From an uncultured Erysipelotrichaceae bacterium (GTDB lineage Bacteria; Bacillota_I; Bacilli_A; RF39; UBA660): a stretch of 58,459 bases of DNA. Position 1 is the first letter of the stretch; every line of letters starts with the position of its first letter. Shown piece after piece: positions 17,287 through 26,023 of the stretch. The notes beneath the pieces are model-generated. The model was not told the DNA's origin and did no database searches. It saw nothing but the letters and a program-made list of their open reading frames with translations. The stretch is from NCBI GenBank assembly GCA_902795975.1, contig CADBNE010000036.1, positions 1-58,459 of the forward strand. The letters run 5' to 3'. Both the position numbers and the translations under genes were made by a program.

Positions 17287-19705
17287 GATCTATATATTCA
17301 AGTAATTGTATAAATAATTGAACATATTTTTTATCATAAGCATTTTTACCTCTAGCCATTTTATGGAATTCAATACGTTTTTTATCTTTAGTCATATTTT
17401 TATCTATCAATAAATTAAATACTTCATCTTTTTGTGATGTCATTAATGGTAAATCACTTATGATTTCTTCAACATCCTCTAATATGATTCTTATAGCATT
17501 TATTTCAATATCTTTACCTTTACAGTTAAGTGTTAATTGTTCTGTTGTAGGTATATCCTTTAATTCTACTATAAAGTCTGGTCCATCAATATATGTTTTA
17601 ACTTCAGTTTTAGTAGATTTAATAAATGCTTGTACATCATTAGATTTTCTTGTATTTCTAAATCTAATTGTATAGTTACGTGTTGCAGGTATTATACCTG
17701 TTTTTCCTTCTAAAGGTCTAATTATAACTGTATAATTATTTGGTAAATAGTTATAATCTATTAATGTTGTTAATGAATATCCTTGTAAATATAAATCACT
17801 TACACCATCATCTTCATATAATTTAAATGAATTACTCTTTCCTGGGAATATTTGTATTTCCATATTTTTAGGTGGTGTAGTATCATTTCTATTTGCATGT
17901 AATGCCATTGGTATAATAGCACCTTCTTTAACAAATACAGGATATTCTTCATTCTTAAAGAATGATACATGTTTTTTCTTACCAACAAATTTCTTACCTG
18001 ACCTAAAGTTAAACCAGTTTCCTTCTGGTAAGAAAAATTTATGTATTACTCTATTCATTACTAAATCTTTTTTTGATGTAATTGGACATACAAAGAATTG
18101 ACTACCAAATGAATATTCATTTTTATATAATGTATCATCATATAATTCTGGATATTGATAATATACTGGTTGTATTAGAGGAATACCAAATTTATAATAC
18201 TTATATGCCTCTGAATATAAATATGGTACTAATCTATGTCTTAAGTTTAAATATTCTGTGGCAATTGCATATGTTTGTACATTCCATCTCCATGGTTCAC
18301 GTTTATAAAATCTTCCTGCATCAGCACTTAATTTTAATATTGGTGAGAATGTACCAAGTTGAATATATCTTTCATATAATTCATTATCTTCTGTACCATT
18401 AAAGTATCCACCAATATCATGACTCCACCATGATACTCCTATATTAGCAGCTCTACCATTAAAATATGGAATATTTGCTAAAGTTTCCCAACTTACTACA
18501 CTCTTTCCTGCATATAATACTGGATATCTATGTGCTGCTACTCTAGAATTATATCCATATATCATTGGTCTTCTCTTATAACCACGCATCATATCATAAT
18601 AATGATAATGTTTTAAAAGTGTTAATTCATTTTCTCTTGTTTTATCATACCAATCTATCCAGAAGAAATCTATACCAAAATTATCTAATGGATGTATAAA
18701 TACTTTTAAATATACATCTATTGTTTTTGAATCATATACATTAAATGGTATATATCCTTCAGGTTTTGGTTCTAAATATTTTGCTGCTGTTTTATAAAAT
18801 GCTTCTGTTGGATAGAATCCATCTATAGGACTTATATTTACTCCTAATCTAATACCTAAATTATGTAATCTTTCTACTAAGTTAGTTGGATTTTTAAATA
18901 AATCTCCATTAAATGTAAATCCTGTACGCAATCTTTTATCTCCCACTTTAGGTCTTATATGCCAATCTTTATCAAGCATTAAAACTGATAGTGGTATTTT
19001 ATGATTATTAAAGTTTTCTATTAAATCATCTATTGTTGTATCATTATATGTATCATTTCTACTCCACCAGTTTCCTAAAGCATATCTAGGTATTAATGCT
19101 GGATAACCTGTAATCATAAAGTAATCTTTAAGTGCTAAAGTAAAATCTTTACCATACATAAATACATATAAGTCTATTTCTTTATTTGCTCTTTGTACAC
19201 AGTTTCCTCTTTGATTAAATAAATAATCATCTGAATCATCTATACATGTAAAACCATCTATAGAATATAATCCTTTCATATTAAATTCTTTATTATCGTC
19301 TGAAGAACCATTTTTTTGTAACACTGGAGCACCAAAGTTTTTTACTTCTTGATGTCCATAATACCAAGTTTTATCAACACCTATTAAATCTATTCTAAGG
19401 TTAGAAGTTTTATTCATTGCACTTCCTGCAAATTTTGCTTCCTTAGTATAATTTAAAGAAAAATATTTTGTTTCTATTACTAAATTGTTTTTATTATTTA
19501 TAACAGTAAATTCAGGTTTTGGAAAATTACGATACCAAACTAATTCTGTTGGTTTATCTTCAAATTCTCCAGTTTCACTATATTCAAGTCTTATTAAACG
19601 CTCAGTTAATACTGTGAATCTATATTTATCTCCTTGCAAAACGCTTGCGGGATTAGGACGAGCCTTATTTAAATCTAAGACAAATTGATCACCTAAATCG
19701 TACAT
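17276..19705 (-). CDS. Glycoside hydrolase family 31 (alpha-glucosidase-like)
   Basis: An 809-residue GH31 enzyme without signal peptide, so probably acting on imported oligosaccharides. A beta-sandwich N-domain (~1-190) precedes the (beta/alpha)8 barrel. The nucleophile Asp lies in GIDFFWIDWYD and the WWSHDIGG signature is intact. The position usually holding the acid/base Asp after RYP (normally G-D-T/N) reads AGKSVVSW, so Lys replaces Asp; I recall similar changes in some GH31 subfamilies, and specificity is uncertain. C-terminal beta domains and ~75 extra helical residues follow. It starts 14 bases after pyk with GAGGGTG and is probably co-transcribed with it. Confidence 0.88.
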   Translation of the reverse strand: MYDLGDQFVLDLNKARPNPASVLQGDKYRFTVLTERLIRLEYSETGEFEDKPTELVWYRNFPKPEFTVINNKNNLVIETKYFSLNYTKEAKFAGSAMNKTSNLRIDLIGVDKTWYYGHQEVKNFGAPVLQKNGSSDDNKEFNMKGLYSIDGFTCIDDSDDYLFNQRGNCVQRANKEIDLYVFMYGKDFTLALKDYFMITGYPALIPRYALGNWWSRNDTYNDTTIDDLIENFNNHKIPLSVLMLDKDWHIRPKVGDKRLRTGFTFNGDLFKNPTNLVERLHNLGIRLGVNISPIDGFYPTEAFYKTAAKYLEPKPEGYIPFNVYDSKTIDVYLKVFIHPLDNFGIDFFWIDWYDKTRENELTLLKHYHYYDMMRGYKRRPMIYGYNSRVAAHRYPVLYAGKSVVSWETLANIPYFNGRAANIGVSWWSHDIGGYFNGTEDNELYERYIQLGTFSPILKLSADAGRFYKREPWRWNVQTYAIATEYLNLRHRLVPYLYSEAYKYYKFGIPLIQPVYYQYPELYDDTLYKNEYSFGSQFFVCPITSKKDLVMNRVIHKFFLPEGNWFNFRSGKKFVGKKKHVSFFKNEEYPVFVKEGAIIPMALHANRNDTTPPKNMEIQIFPGKSNSFKLYEDDGVSDLYLQGYSLTTLIDYNYLPNNYTVIIRPLEGKTGIIPATRNYTIRFRNTRKSNDVQAFIKSTKTEVKTYIDGPDFIVELKDIPTTEQLTLNCKGKDIEINAIRIILEDVEEIISDLPLMTSQKDEVFNLLIDKNMTKDKKRIEFHKMARGKNAYDKKYVQLFIQLLEYIDQIQ

Positions 19706-19719
19706 TATTTCACCCTCTT

Positions 19720-21135
19720 CTATAATTCTTCTATTTTCATAAAGTTAGTATATTTAACTTCATTAAATGGATATCCACCAGTAATTATTATTTTATCTTT
19801 TGGATTTGTTGGAATAAGTTTAAATGTCATATTTTTTGACATATTAGTTATTTCATCAAATGTATTTAATTCATCTATTAACACTGGTATTACTCCAAAA
19901 TTCAATTGTAATGATTTAACAGTATTAACATTAGGACTTGCTGCTATTACTGGACAACAAGTTCTATATCTACTCATCATTCTTGCTGTATAACCACTAT
20001 TAGTTGGTGCTATTATAGCTGCTGCTTTTAATCTATATGCAGCTGATGCTACATTTTGAGCAATAATATTTGTTATATCATTTGATTTTTCAGGAGTATT
20101 TTCTAAATACTCTTTATAATCTATATCCATTTCAGCAGAATTAATAATCTTTTCTACCATTTTTAATGTTTCAATTGGATATTTACCTATAGTAGTTTCT
20201 CCTGATAACATTATTGCATCTACACCATCTAAAACAGCATTAGCAACATCTGATACTTCTGCTCTTGTTGGTCTTGCCATTCTTTCCATAGAAGACATTA
20301 CCTCAGTACCTACTATACTTACTTTACCTGCATCATGGCATTTTTTTATTATTTTCTTTTGTATCCCTGGTACTCTTTCTATACTCATAGCAACTCCTAA
20401 ATCACCACGTGATATTTGAATACCATCACTTACTCTTATTAATTCATCTATATTTTCTACGGCTTCACTTGTTTCTACTTTAGCAATTAAACTTATATGT
20501 TCATTTTGTAAATTAATCAACATATCATTTACTGCTAAAACATCTTCAGCACTTTCTACATATGATAAAGATATAAAATCAAATCCTAATTTATGTGCTA
20601 AAGTAATATCAGTTTCATCCTTAGTACTTAAGAAAGGTAATTTAATTTTTTTACCTTGTATACATATATTTTGATTATCTTCTATAAAAGCATCATTAAG
20701 TACTTCACATACAAAGAAGTCTTGCAATATTTCTATTACTTCCATTAACATAGTACCATCTTTTACGCTTACAATACTATTGTACCCAATTTCTTGAATA
20801 AAATTAGGATAGCTTACTGAAAATTTAGTACTATCTCCTTCTATTTCATCTAAGTATACTCTTACTCTATCTCCTTTACGGAATAAAGCTTGACCATTTA
20901 TAAATTTACCAATTCTAATTTCTGGTCCTGCTAAATCCATAAGAAGTGCTACATTAGTACCTAATTCATGATTTATTTCTTTTACATTATCTACAATATT
21001 ATGACAAAAATTATAATCTGCATGAGACATATTTATACGTATTACATCTGTTCCATTTTCTATAAGTCTTTGTATTTGTGATTTTTCCATAGTCACAGGT
21101 CCTACTGTAGATACTACTTTAGTCTTATTTATCAT
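19720..21135 (-). CDS. pyk: Pyruvate kinase
   Basis: A 471-residue pyruvate kinase: phosphoenolpyruvate plus ADP to pyruvate plus ATP. It begins INKTKVVSTVGP, carries the active-site region SLIAKVET and ISRGDLGV around residues 215-250, MLSGETTIGKYP, and a C-terminal allosteric domain. It lacks the extra PEP-utiliser-like C-domain found in Bacillus enzymes. The ATG has a GGTGAT site and a good promoter. It heads a probable two-gene unit with the GH31 enzyme, linking sugar release to lower glycolysis. Confidence 0.96.
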   Translation of the reverse strand: MINKTKVVSTVGPVTMEKSQIQRLIENGTDVIRINMSHADYNFCHNIVDNVKEINHELGTNVALLMDLAGPEIRIGKFINGQALFRKGDRVRVYLDEIEGDSTKFSVSYPNFIQEIGYNSIVSVKDGTMLMEVIEILQDFFVCEVLNDAFIEDNQNICIQGKKIKLPFLSTKDETDITLAHKLGFDFISLSYVESAEDVLAVNDMLINLQNEHISLIAKVETSEAVENIDELIRVSDGIQISRGDLGVAMSIERVPGIQKKIIKKCHDAGKVSIVGTEVMSSMERMARPTRAEVSDVANAVLDGVDAIMLSGETTIGKYPIETLKMVEKIINSAEMDIDYKEYLENTPEKSNDITNIIAQNVASAAYRLKAAAIIAPTNSGYTARMMSRYRTCCPVIAASPNVNTVKSLQLNFGVIPVLIDELNTFDEITNMSKNMTFKLIPTNPKDKIIITGGYPFNEVKYTNFMKIEEL

Positions 21136-21152
21136 ACTATCACCTATTATTA

Positions 21153-21180
21153 ATTATATCATATTACTAATATTTTACAA
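21153..21180 (-). promoter_or_regulatory. Promoter of pyk
   Basis: TTGTAA (21175-21180), a 16-base spacer and TATAAT (21153-21158) with an upstream TG (extended -10), minus strand. Confidence 0.75.
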
Positions 21181-21194
21181 GTAAAGATACATAT

Positions 21195-21234
21195 AAAAAG
21201 TATCAATCTATTTATTATAAGATTGATACTTTTT
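21195..21234 (-). terminator. Terminator of the radical SAM gene
   Basis: A 14-bp stem (AAAAAGTATCAATC and its complement) with a 12-base loop; the gene's stop lies in the stem. Confidence 0.8.
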
Positions 21235-22011
21235 TGTTTCTAAATTAGTTTTAATATTCCACATAAATGGTCTTACTACTTTACCATATGTTTTAGCAAA
21301 TTCTTCTATACTTGTATCTAATACATTTCCATAATTAAATACATCTTCTTGACTTTTTATTGATGCATCACATTCTGTATATATTCCATTTGTATTTATA
21401 CATACTATTGGTCCTACATTACATAACTTTTCTTTTCCTGCATATGTAACATAATAATTTGAATGTCTAAGTGGTACTGTTATATTTTTATCAAGTAATG
21501 CTGCATTTCCTTCTCTAAATAATTTTTTATTTGGTTTTAATATTTGATATCCATAAAAATGTATAGATGAACTATATCTTCTCATACTTTCTTTATAACT
21601 ATCTTCCATATTTAATCTTTTTATTTCTTCTAAATGGTATTTATCTAATGATAAAGTAAATGTAGTATTTGAACTTCCTTTATTCATATATGATTCTATA
21701 TAATTATTTAAATAATCCAATAATCTTAAAAATTCTTCACTATAATTAGTACCATTTATTACAGTAGTCATCTCTTGTACTATTATTCTATTTTCTATAA
21801 TTTTATTAAATAAATATTCTAATATTTCAGTAGATAGTGTAATCTCTCCACCTAATAAACATAAATTACCTATATATTTACATTCTTCTAATACTTTATC
21901 TATAACTTCTTTTTTCATATCATTATTATTCTTACAACCTCTAGAACAATGTTTACAATCTATATTACATTTATTAGTTACTATTAAACCAAGATTTTGA
22001 ATAAAAATCAT
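21208..22011 (-). CDS. Radical SAM protein of unknown substrate
   Basis: A 267-residue protein with the radical SAM cluster motif C15-x3-C19-x2-C22 (NKCNIDCKHCSRGC) and an LGGEITL segment matching the GGE SAM-binding motif. C-terminal cysteines (LCNVGPIVCIN ... ECDAS) could ligate an auxiliary cluster, as in SPASM/Twitch proteins, although no full SPASM motif is clear. No precursor peptide ORF is evident beside it. It is divergent from the next coiled-coil gene; the start follows AAAGGGGA. Confidence 0.85.
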   Translation of the reverse strand: MIFIQNLGLIVTNKCNIDCKHCSRGCKNNNDMKKEVIDKVLEECKYIGNLCLLGGEITLSTEILEYLFNKIIENRIIVQEMTTVINGTNYSEEFLRLLDYLNNYIESYMNKGSSNTTFTLSLDKYHLEEIKRLNMEDSYKESMRRYSSSIHFYGYQILKPNKKLFREGNAALLDKNITVPLRHSNYYVTYAGKEKLCNVGPIVCINTNGIYTECDASIKSQEDVFNYGNVLDTSIEEFAKTYGKVVRPFMWNIKTNLETKKYQSYNK

Positions 22012-22060
22012 AATATTCAGTCCCCTTTATTAGTGGATATATTACTATCAACTAAAATAA

Positions 22061-22089
22061 ATGTCAAATAATAAAAAATATGTTAAAAT
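22061..22089 (+). promoter_or_regulatory. Promoter of the 332-aa coiled-coil gene
   Basis: ATGTCA, 17-base spacer, TGTTAAAAT (extended -10). Its position shows that the ATG at 22061 cannot be the start. Confidence 0.55.
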
Positions 22090-22105
22090 TAGTATAGGTG
22101 GTAAA

Positions 22106-23104
22106 ATGAAATTTGAAGCAGAAAGAGCAAAATATATATTATCTTTTTTATTTAAAAATAGTAATGTAGATTATAATTTTGGGCAATTAAAATATACAAT
22201 TGATATTAATAATACTTATCATAAAGAATACTATGAAGAACAAGAATATAATAGTTTTATGACTATAATACTTTATATAGTAGAAATAAATATATGGAAG
22301 TTACATAATATAATTGTACAAGTTAATGGTAATGAATTAATATTTAAATTAAATAATCAAATAATTGATTATAATCAAATACTTAATATACATGCTGAAG
22401 ATAAAAGACAAATTATTCAACATATAATAACTAGAATTAATGAAGTAAATGCTAAAAGTAAAAAAACTAGTAATTTAATTGTTGAATATAATGATATGAT
22501 TAAATCTAATGAAAAAATTATTAAAGATATTAATGATTTAAAAGAAATGAATAATTCATTTTTAGGTAAATTAAAAATAATAAATTTAAAATCTAGAAAA
22601 CTGTTTAATTTTACCAATGATGAATGTACTCCAAATAGAGTAAAAAAATATGATGACTTATATGACATATTAAGAATTATTAAATCTAATGAAAAAGATT
22701 ATAAAGAAAACATATATAATTATTTTATTAATATGAAAAAAAATATGGAAAATGGTGAAGTATATTTATTAGATTATAATAAATTTCAAAATAGTTTTAC
22801 TAGTTGTGATTTGTTTTTACTAAATAAAATACTAGATATTATTAACTTAATTATAGATAATACAAATAATATTGTTACTAGTAATAAATTAATTATTAGT
22901 AAACAAACTAATGAACTAAATAATTATGCTAATGACTTAAAAAATTCTAATGTATTATTAGTATATGATAAATTATCTAAATACAATATATCTAATGCAG
23001 AAACATATGATTTCAAAGATATTTCATATGATAATTTAAAACCCGATAATACTTTAAAATATATTATAAAAATGTATGAAAATATTAAATATATAGAAAA
23101 CTAG
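22106..23104 (+). CDS. Unknown helical/coiled-coil protein
   Basis: A 332-residue protein, extremely rich in Asn, Lys and Ile. I chose the ATG at 22106 because AGGTGG lies five bases upstream and a promoter overlaps the earlier ATG at 22061. An N-terminal mixed region (~1-100) precedes a long helical segment (about 110-170 and 200-290) with heptad-like spacing. No signal peptide, membrane helix or recognised domain. It converges on the HAM1-like gene. Confidence 0.55.
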   Translation: MKFEAERAKYILSFLFKNSNVDYNFGQLKYTIDINNTYHKEYYEEQEYNSFMTIILYIVEINIWKLHNIIVQVNGNELIFKLNNQIIDYNQILNIHAEDKRQIIQHIITRINEVNAKSKKTSNLIVEYNDMIKSNEKIIKDINDLKEMNNSFLGKLKIINLKSRKLFNFTNDECTPNRVKKYDDLYDILRIIKSNEKDYKENIYNYFINMKKNMENGEVYLLDYNKFQNSFTSCDLFLLNKILDIINLIIDNTNNIVTSNKLIISKQTNELNNYANDLKNSNVLLVYDKLSKYNISNAETYDFKDISYDNLKPDNTLKYIIKMYENIKYIEN

Positions 23105-23125
23105 TAAAATTACTTTCCTAGTTTT
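23097..23125. terminator. Bidirectional terminator
   Basis: AAAACTAG/CTAGTTTT arms with a 13-base loop between converging genes, A-rich upstream and T-rich downstream. Confidence 0.7.
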
Positions 23126-23739
23126 TTTATTTTTTCTTTTTCATTTAATTTTTCTAATAAAAAATTAATTATATCGTTTTGTTCTTCTTTTTTTATTTCT
23201 TCATTTTCCAAATCAGTTAGTTCTGATTTATACTTATTATATCTATCTACATATTGAATAGATGCTAAAGGATAACCTTCTCTAATAACACTACTTCTCT
23301 TATTAATAAATTCTCTATATGTTTTTATTTCGCAAGTATTTATTTCTCCATCTATAATAAGTGCTACTGCTTTTTTAAAATATCCTCTAAGTATTCCATT
23401 TTTACCATATTTATTTACTAAGTCTAAATAATATGTAATCATTTCTTCATCATTTAATCTTTTATTTCCTACTCTTCTTACATGAGTTCCAGGTTGTATA
23501 TCATCTGGTACATCTTCAAAATATAATCCTTCATCAATAGCAAATGTATCTATATTACTTAATTCATAATATGCCTTAGCTTTTATAGTAGCATTCTCTA
23601 CTACATCATTACCGTTTTCATCTACATCTATATCAATATTTAAATCACTTAAGCTAAGTAATTCTATTCCACTTTTAATAAGTGGTGTACCATAAGATTT
23701 CATTTTAGCTTTATTTGTAGTTGCAAATAATACTTTCAT
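23110..23739 (-). CDS. Divergent HAM1/RdgB-like nucleoside triphosphate pyrophosphatase
   Basis: A 209-residue member of the inosine/xanthosine triphosphatase fold, which clears non-canonical purine NTPs. It begins MKVLFATTNKAK, has ENATIKAKAYY and, in place of the usual ADDSGL, FAIDEGL. The normal C-terminal FGYDP and SHR motifs are not visible; instead there is a Lys/Glu-rich tail. Substrate specificity may therefore have shifted. It is the last gene of a GNAT-YfcE-HAM1 run; the start follows GAGGTG. Confidence 0.75.
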   Translation of the reverse strand: MKVLFATTNKAKMKSYGTPLIKSGIELLSLSDLNIDIDVDENGNDVVENATIKAKAYYELSNIDTFAIDEGLYFEDVPDDIQPGTHVRRVGNKRLNDEEMITYYLDLVNKYGKNGILRGYFKKAVALIIDGEINTCEIKTYREFINKRSSVIREGYPLASIQYVDRYNKYKSELTDLENEEIKKEEQNDIINFLLEKLNEKEKIKKLGK

Positions 23740-23753
23740 ACTAACACCTCAAT

Positions 23754-24266
23754 TTAATATTCTACACTATCTATAATATTATTATCAATATCTTTTATAG
23801 TTATTTTATAATCATCTATTACTACATAACTATGTAATGTATTATTTCTTGGTAATGATAATGACCCTGTGTTAATAATAAGTTTATTATTTATATTTTT
23901 TATAAAATGAGTATGCATATGACCAAATATAAATATATCTATATCACTAGGTATAGAATATATATCAAATAAATGACCATGTGTAAAAAAGAATTTTTTA
24001 TTATTTATATTTAATATTATATATTTTTCAAATTTAAAATTAGATACTAATATGTCTACATCATTATCACAATTACCTTGTGTACATAATATCTTATCAC
24101 TATATTTATTTAATATATTAACTGTATCCATATAATTAGTATTACTATGAGTATATAAGTCTCCTAATAATATTATTTTATCTGGATTTTCCTTATTAAT
24201 TATATTATCTATTCTTTTAGAATAATCATATACTCCATGTATATCTGATATTACTATATATTTCAT
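23754..24266 (-). CDS. YfcE/MJ0936-type metallophosphoesterase
   Basis: A 170-residue calcineurin-like phosphodiesterase. The metal motifs are complete: SDIHG (D8, H10), LLGDLYTH, GNCDN, FTHGH and FGHMHTHF. Family members hydrolyse phosphodiesters or bis-pNPP in vitro; the physiological substrate is unknown. It overlaps the upstream GNAT gene by four bases (ATGA) and precedes the HAM1-like gene, so nucleotide clean-up is plausible. Confidence 0.9.
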   Translation of the reverse strand: MKYIVISDIHGVYDYSKRIDNIINKENPDKIILLGDLYTHSNTNYMDTVNILNKYSDKILCTQGNCDNDVDILVSNFKFEKYIILNINNKKFFFTHGHLFDIYSIPSDIDIFIFGHMHTHFIKNINNKLIINTGSLSLPRNNTLHSYVVIDDYKITIKDIDNNIIDSVEY

Positions 24267-24823
24267 TTTGTTTTACTTTCGTATAATTCTTTAAATTTTT
24301 CTTTTGACATACTAGTTACTATAGAAGTAACCCATTTTTTTATTCTTTTATAATATTCAACACGTTTATCAATAGGTTCAAATCCTATTTTATCATTTAC
24401 ACTTTTAGATTTTAAATTTTCTTCTGCATATCCATATATAATTGTATCTATATCTAAATTATCAAATATATATTTCATTATTTCTAATATACCCTCTTTA
24501 GCATATCCACAATTCCAATAATCAGGATGTATGTTTATAGATAGTTCAATACTATTTCCATATTGTCCATATCTATCTGCAACTATATTACCTATAGGTG
24601 TATTATCTTTTAAATATACTATAAAATCTAATACGTTTTCTTCTTCATCAGCATACATTACAAAAGGTTCAATTAGTTTAGGATCACATTTTTCACGTTC
24701 ACATTCTCCATTTATACCTTTTAATTTATTAAAATTAAACTCATATACTTTTAAATAATCTTCTAAACTACCTCTTTTTAATATTAACCTATCAGTTTCT
24801 AATCTAGGTGTTATATACATCAT
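24263..24823 (-). CDS. GNAT acetyltransferase, RimJ/RimL type
   Basis: A 186-residue GNAT protein starting TPRLETDRLILKR, the hallmark of the Acetyltransf_3 (RimJ/RimL) group that acetylates N-termini or small amines. The acetyl-CoA-binding motif A region is NIHPDYWNCGYAKEGILEIM, followed by NLKSKSVNDKIGFEPI. The AGGAG site and an extended -10 lie close upstream. First gene of a three-gene unit. Confidence 0.88.
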   Translation of the reverse strand: MMYITPRLETDRLILKRGSLEDYLKVYEFNFNKLKGINGECEREKCDPKLIEPFVMYADEEENVLDFIVYLKDNTPIGNIVADRYGQYGNSIELSINIHPDYWNCGYAKEGILEIMKYIFDNLDIDTIIYGYAEENLKSKSVNDKIGFEPIDKRVEYYKRIKKWVTSIVTSMSKEKFKELYESKTK

Positions 24824-24846
24824 ACTATCTCTCCTATTCTAATTTT

Positions 24847-24855
24847 ATTATATCA
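24847..24855 (-). promoter_or_regulatory. Extended -10 of the RimJ-like GNAT operon
   Basis: TGATATAAT on the minus strand, 23 bases before the start; only two bases separate it from the opposing -10 at 24858. Confidence 0.6.
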
Positions 24856-24857
24856 TA

Positions 24858-24866
24858 TGTTATAAT
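24858..24866 (+). promoter_or_regulatory. Extended -10 of the ArsC/Spx-like gene
   Basis: TGTTATAAT, plus strand, back to back with the minus-strand -10. Confidence 0.6.
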
Positions 24867-24883
24867 TAATTTAGGTGATTTAT

Positions 24884-25234
24884 ATGATGTTTATTGAATA
24901 TAGTAAATGTTCTACTTGTATACGTGCTAAAAAGTTTTTAGATAATAATAAAATTAAATATATAGATAGAGCTATTAAAGAAGATACTCCCAATGTAGAA
25001 GAATTAACTAATTGGATAAATAAATTTAATTTAAATATTAATAAATTATTTAATACTTCTGGATTAGTATATAGAGAACTAAATTTAAAAGATAAATTAA
25101 ATACTATGAATGATAATGATAAAATTAAATTATTAGCTAGTAATGGTATGTTAATTAAAAGACCAATACTTGTAGATAATAATATATTTTTAATTGGATT
25201 TAAAGAAAATGAATGGAAAGAAAAACTACTCTAA
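24884..25234 (+). CDS. ArsC/Spx-family thioredoxin-fold protein
   Basis: A 116-residue protein of the ArsC/Spx/MgsR family. The N-terminal redox motif is C9-S-T-C12, followed by RAKKFLDNNKIKY; IKRPILVD near residue 95 is the conserved RP-containing segment. CxxC favours a Spx/MgsR-like redox-sensing RNA polymerase-binding regulator or a YffB-like reductase over arsenate reductase. An ATG at 24884 behind AGGTG is preferred to the upstream GTG at 24875. Confidence 0.85.
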   Translation: MMFIEYSKCSTCIRAKKFLDNNKIKYIDRAIKEDTPNVEELTNWINKFNLNINKLFNTSGLVYRELNLKDKLNTMNDNDKIKLLASNGMLIKRPILVDNNIFLIGFKENEWKEKLL

Positions 25235-25243
25235 TGAGTAGTT
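25224..25243. terminator. Terminator of the ArsC/Spx-like gene
   Basis: AACTACTC/GAGTAGTT with a TAAT loop, then a T-run on the plus strand; may also serve the converging gene. Confidence 0.75.
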
Positions 25244-25970
25244 ATTTTTCTATAGTCAATCGATATACTTTTCCTTCTCTTACTAAATTATTTTCATCAT
25301 CCTTAGTAAAATCATCTTCTTTTAATTTAGCATCATCTAAAAATAATCTTAAATAACTTCTTTGTTCACTTGCTATAAACATGTCTCTATTATAATCATT
25401 TTGCCATGTTTTATCAGATTTACTTTCTAATTCTTCTAATATTGCTGTTAAACGCAATAGTTTATATTCATCATGTTGTCCTATAAGTGCTTGCGAATTA
25501 AATTCAAAATTCATTTCATCTTTTATTTGTTGAATATAATCTCTATTTTTTTTCATATATTCTTCAAAAGATATATTTTCATTAGAAAATAATTCTACAT
25601 ATGAATTATATTCTAAATCTCTTCCTATTAAAAATAATTGATTATTATAATTTTCATCATCATATTGCTTTAAAGCAATAAAAAATGAATCAAATGAATC
25701 TATGAAATTATATTTATCACTAGTATTATCAACTAATTTCTTACCTCTTAACATTATATTATAATATACTACTTTTCTATATACTTCTAATTGCTTTAAA
25801 GCTTCCTCTTCTTTAATACTTATATTATTTTTTGATAAAGCTGATATTTCTAAATTTAAAAGTGATTCTATATATTCACTTAATTCTGGTTTTAACATAG
25901 CATCACTAATTGCTTTATCCTTCAATATTTCTTCAAATAATTCTTTATCTTCCTTTGTTGGACCTATCAT
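25242..25970 (-). CDS. Unknown soluble acidic protein
   Basis: A 242-residue, largely helical, acidic protein without membrane segments or signal peptide. It starts MIGPTKEDKELFEEIL; a heptad-like region is around 35-70. I recognise no domain. The AGAAGGTGAT site is strong, and TTGAAT-18-TATAAT with an extended -10 lies upstream. Monocistronic, between two converging or terminator-bounded genes. Confidence 0.6.
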   Translation of the reverse strand: MIGPTKEDKELFEEILKDKAISDAMLKPELSEYIESLLNLEISALSKNNISIKEEEALKQLEVYRKVVYYNIMLRGKKLVDNTSDKYNFIDSFDSFFIALKQYDDENYNNQLFLIGRDLEYNSYVELFSNENISFEEYMKKNRDYIQQIKDEMNFEFNSQALIGQHDEYKLLRLTAILEELESKSDKTWQNDYNRDMFIASEQRSYLRLFLDDAKLKEDDFTKDDENNLVREGKVYRLTIEK

Positions 25971-25991
25971 TTTATCACCTTCTAGTTATGT

Positions 25992-26021
25992 ATTATATCA
26001 AATTACAATAATTAAATTCAA
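25992..26021 (-). promoter_or_regulatory. Promoter of the 242-aa gene
   Basis: TTGAAT (26016-26021), 18-base spacer, TGATATAAT (25992-26000), minus strand. Confidence 0.6.
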
Positions 26022-26023
26022 TA

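Noticed and set aside
22061..22105. Upstream ATG for the 332-aa protein
   Set aside because: No ribosome binding site, and it overlaps the -35 of the likely promoter.
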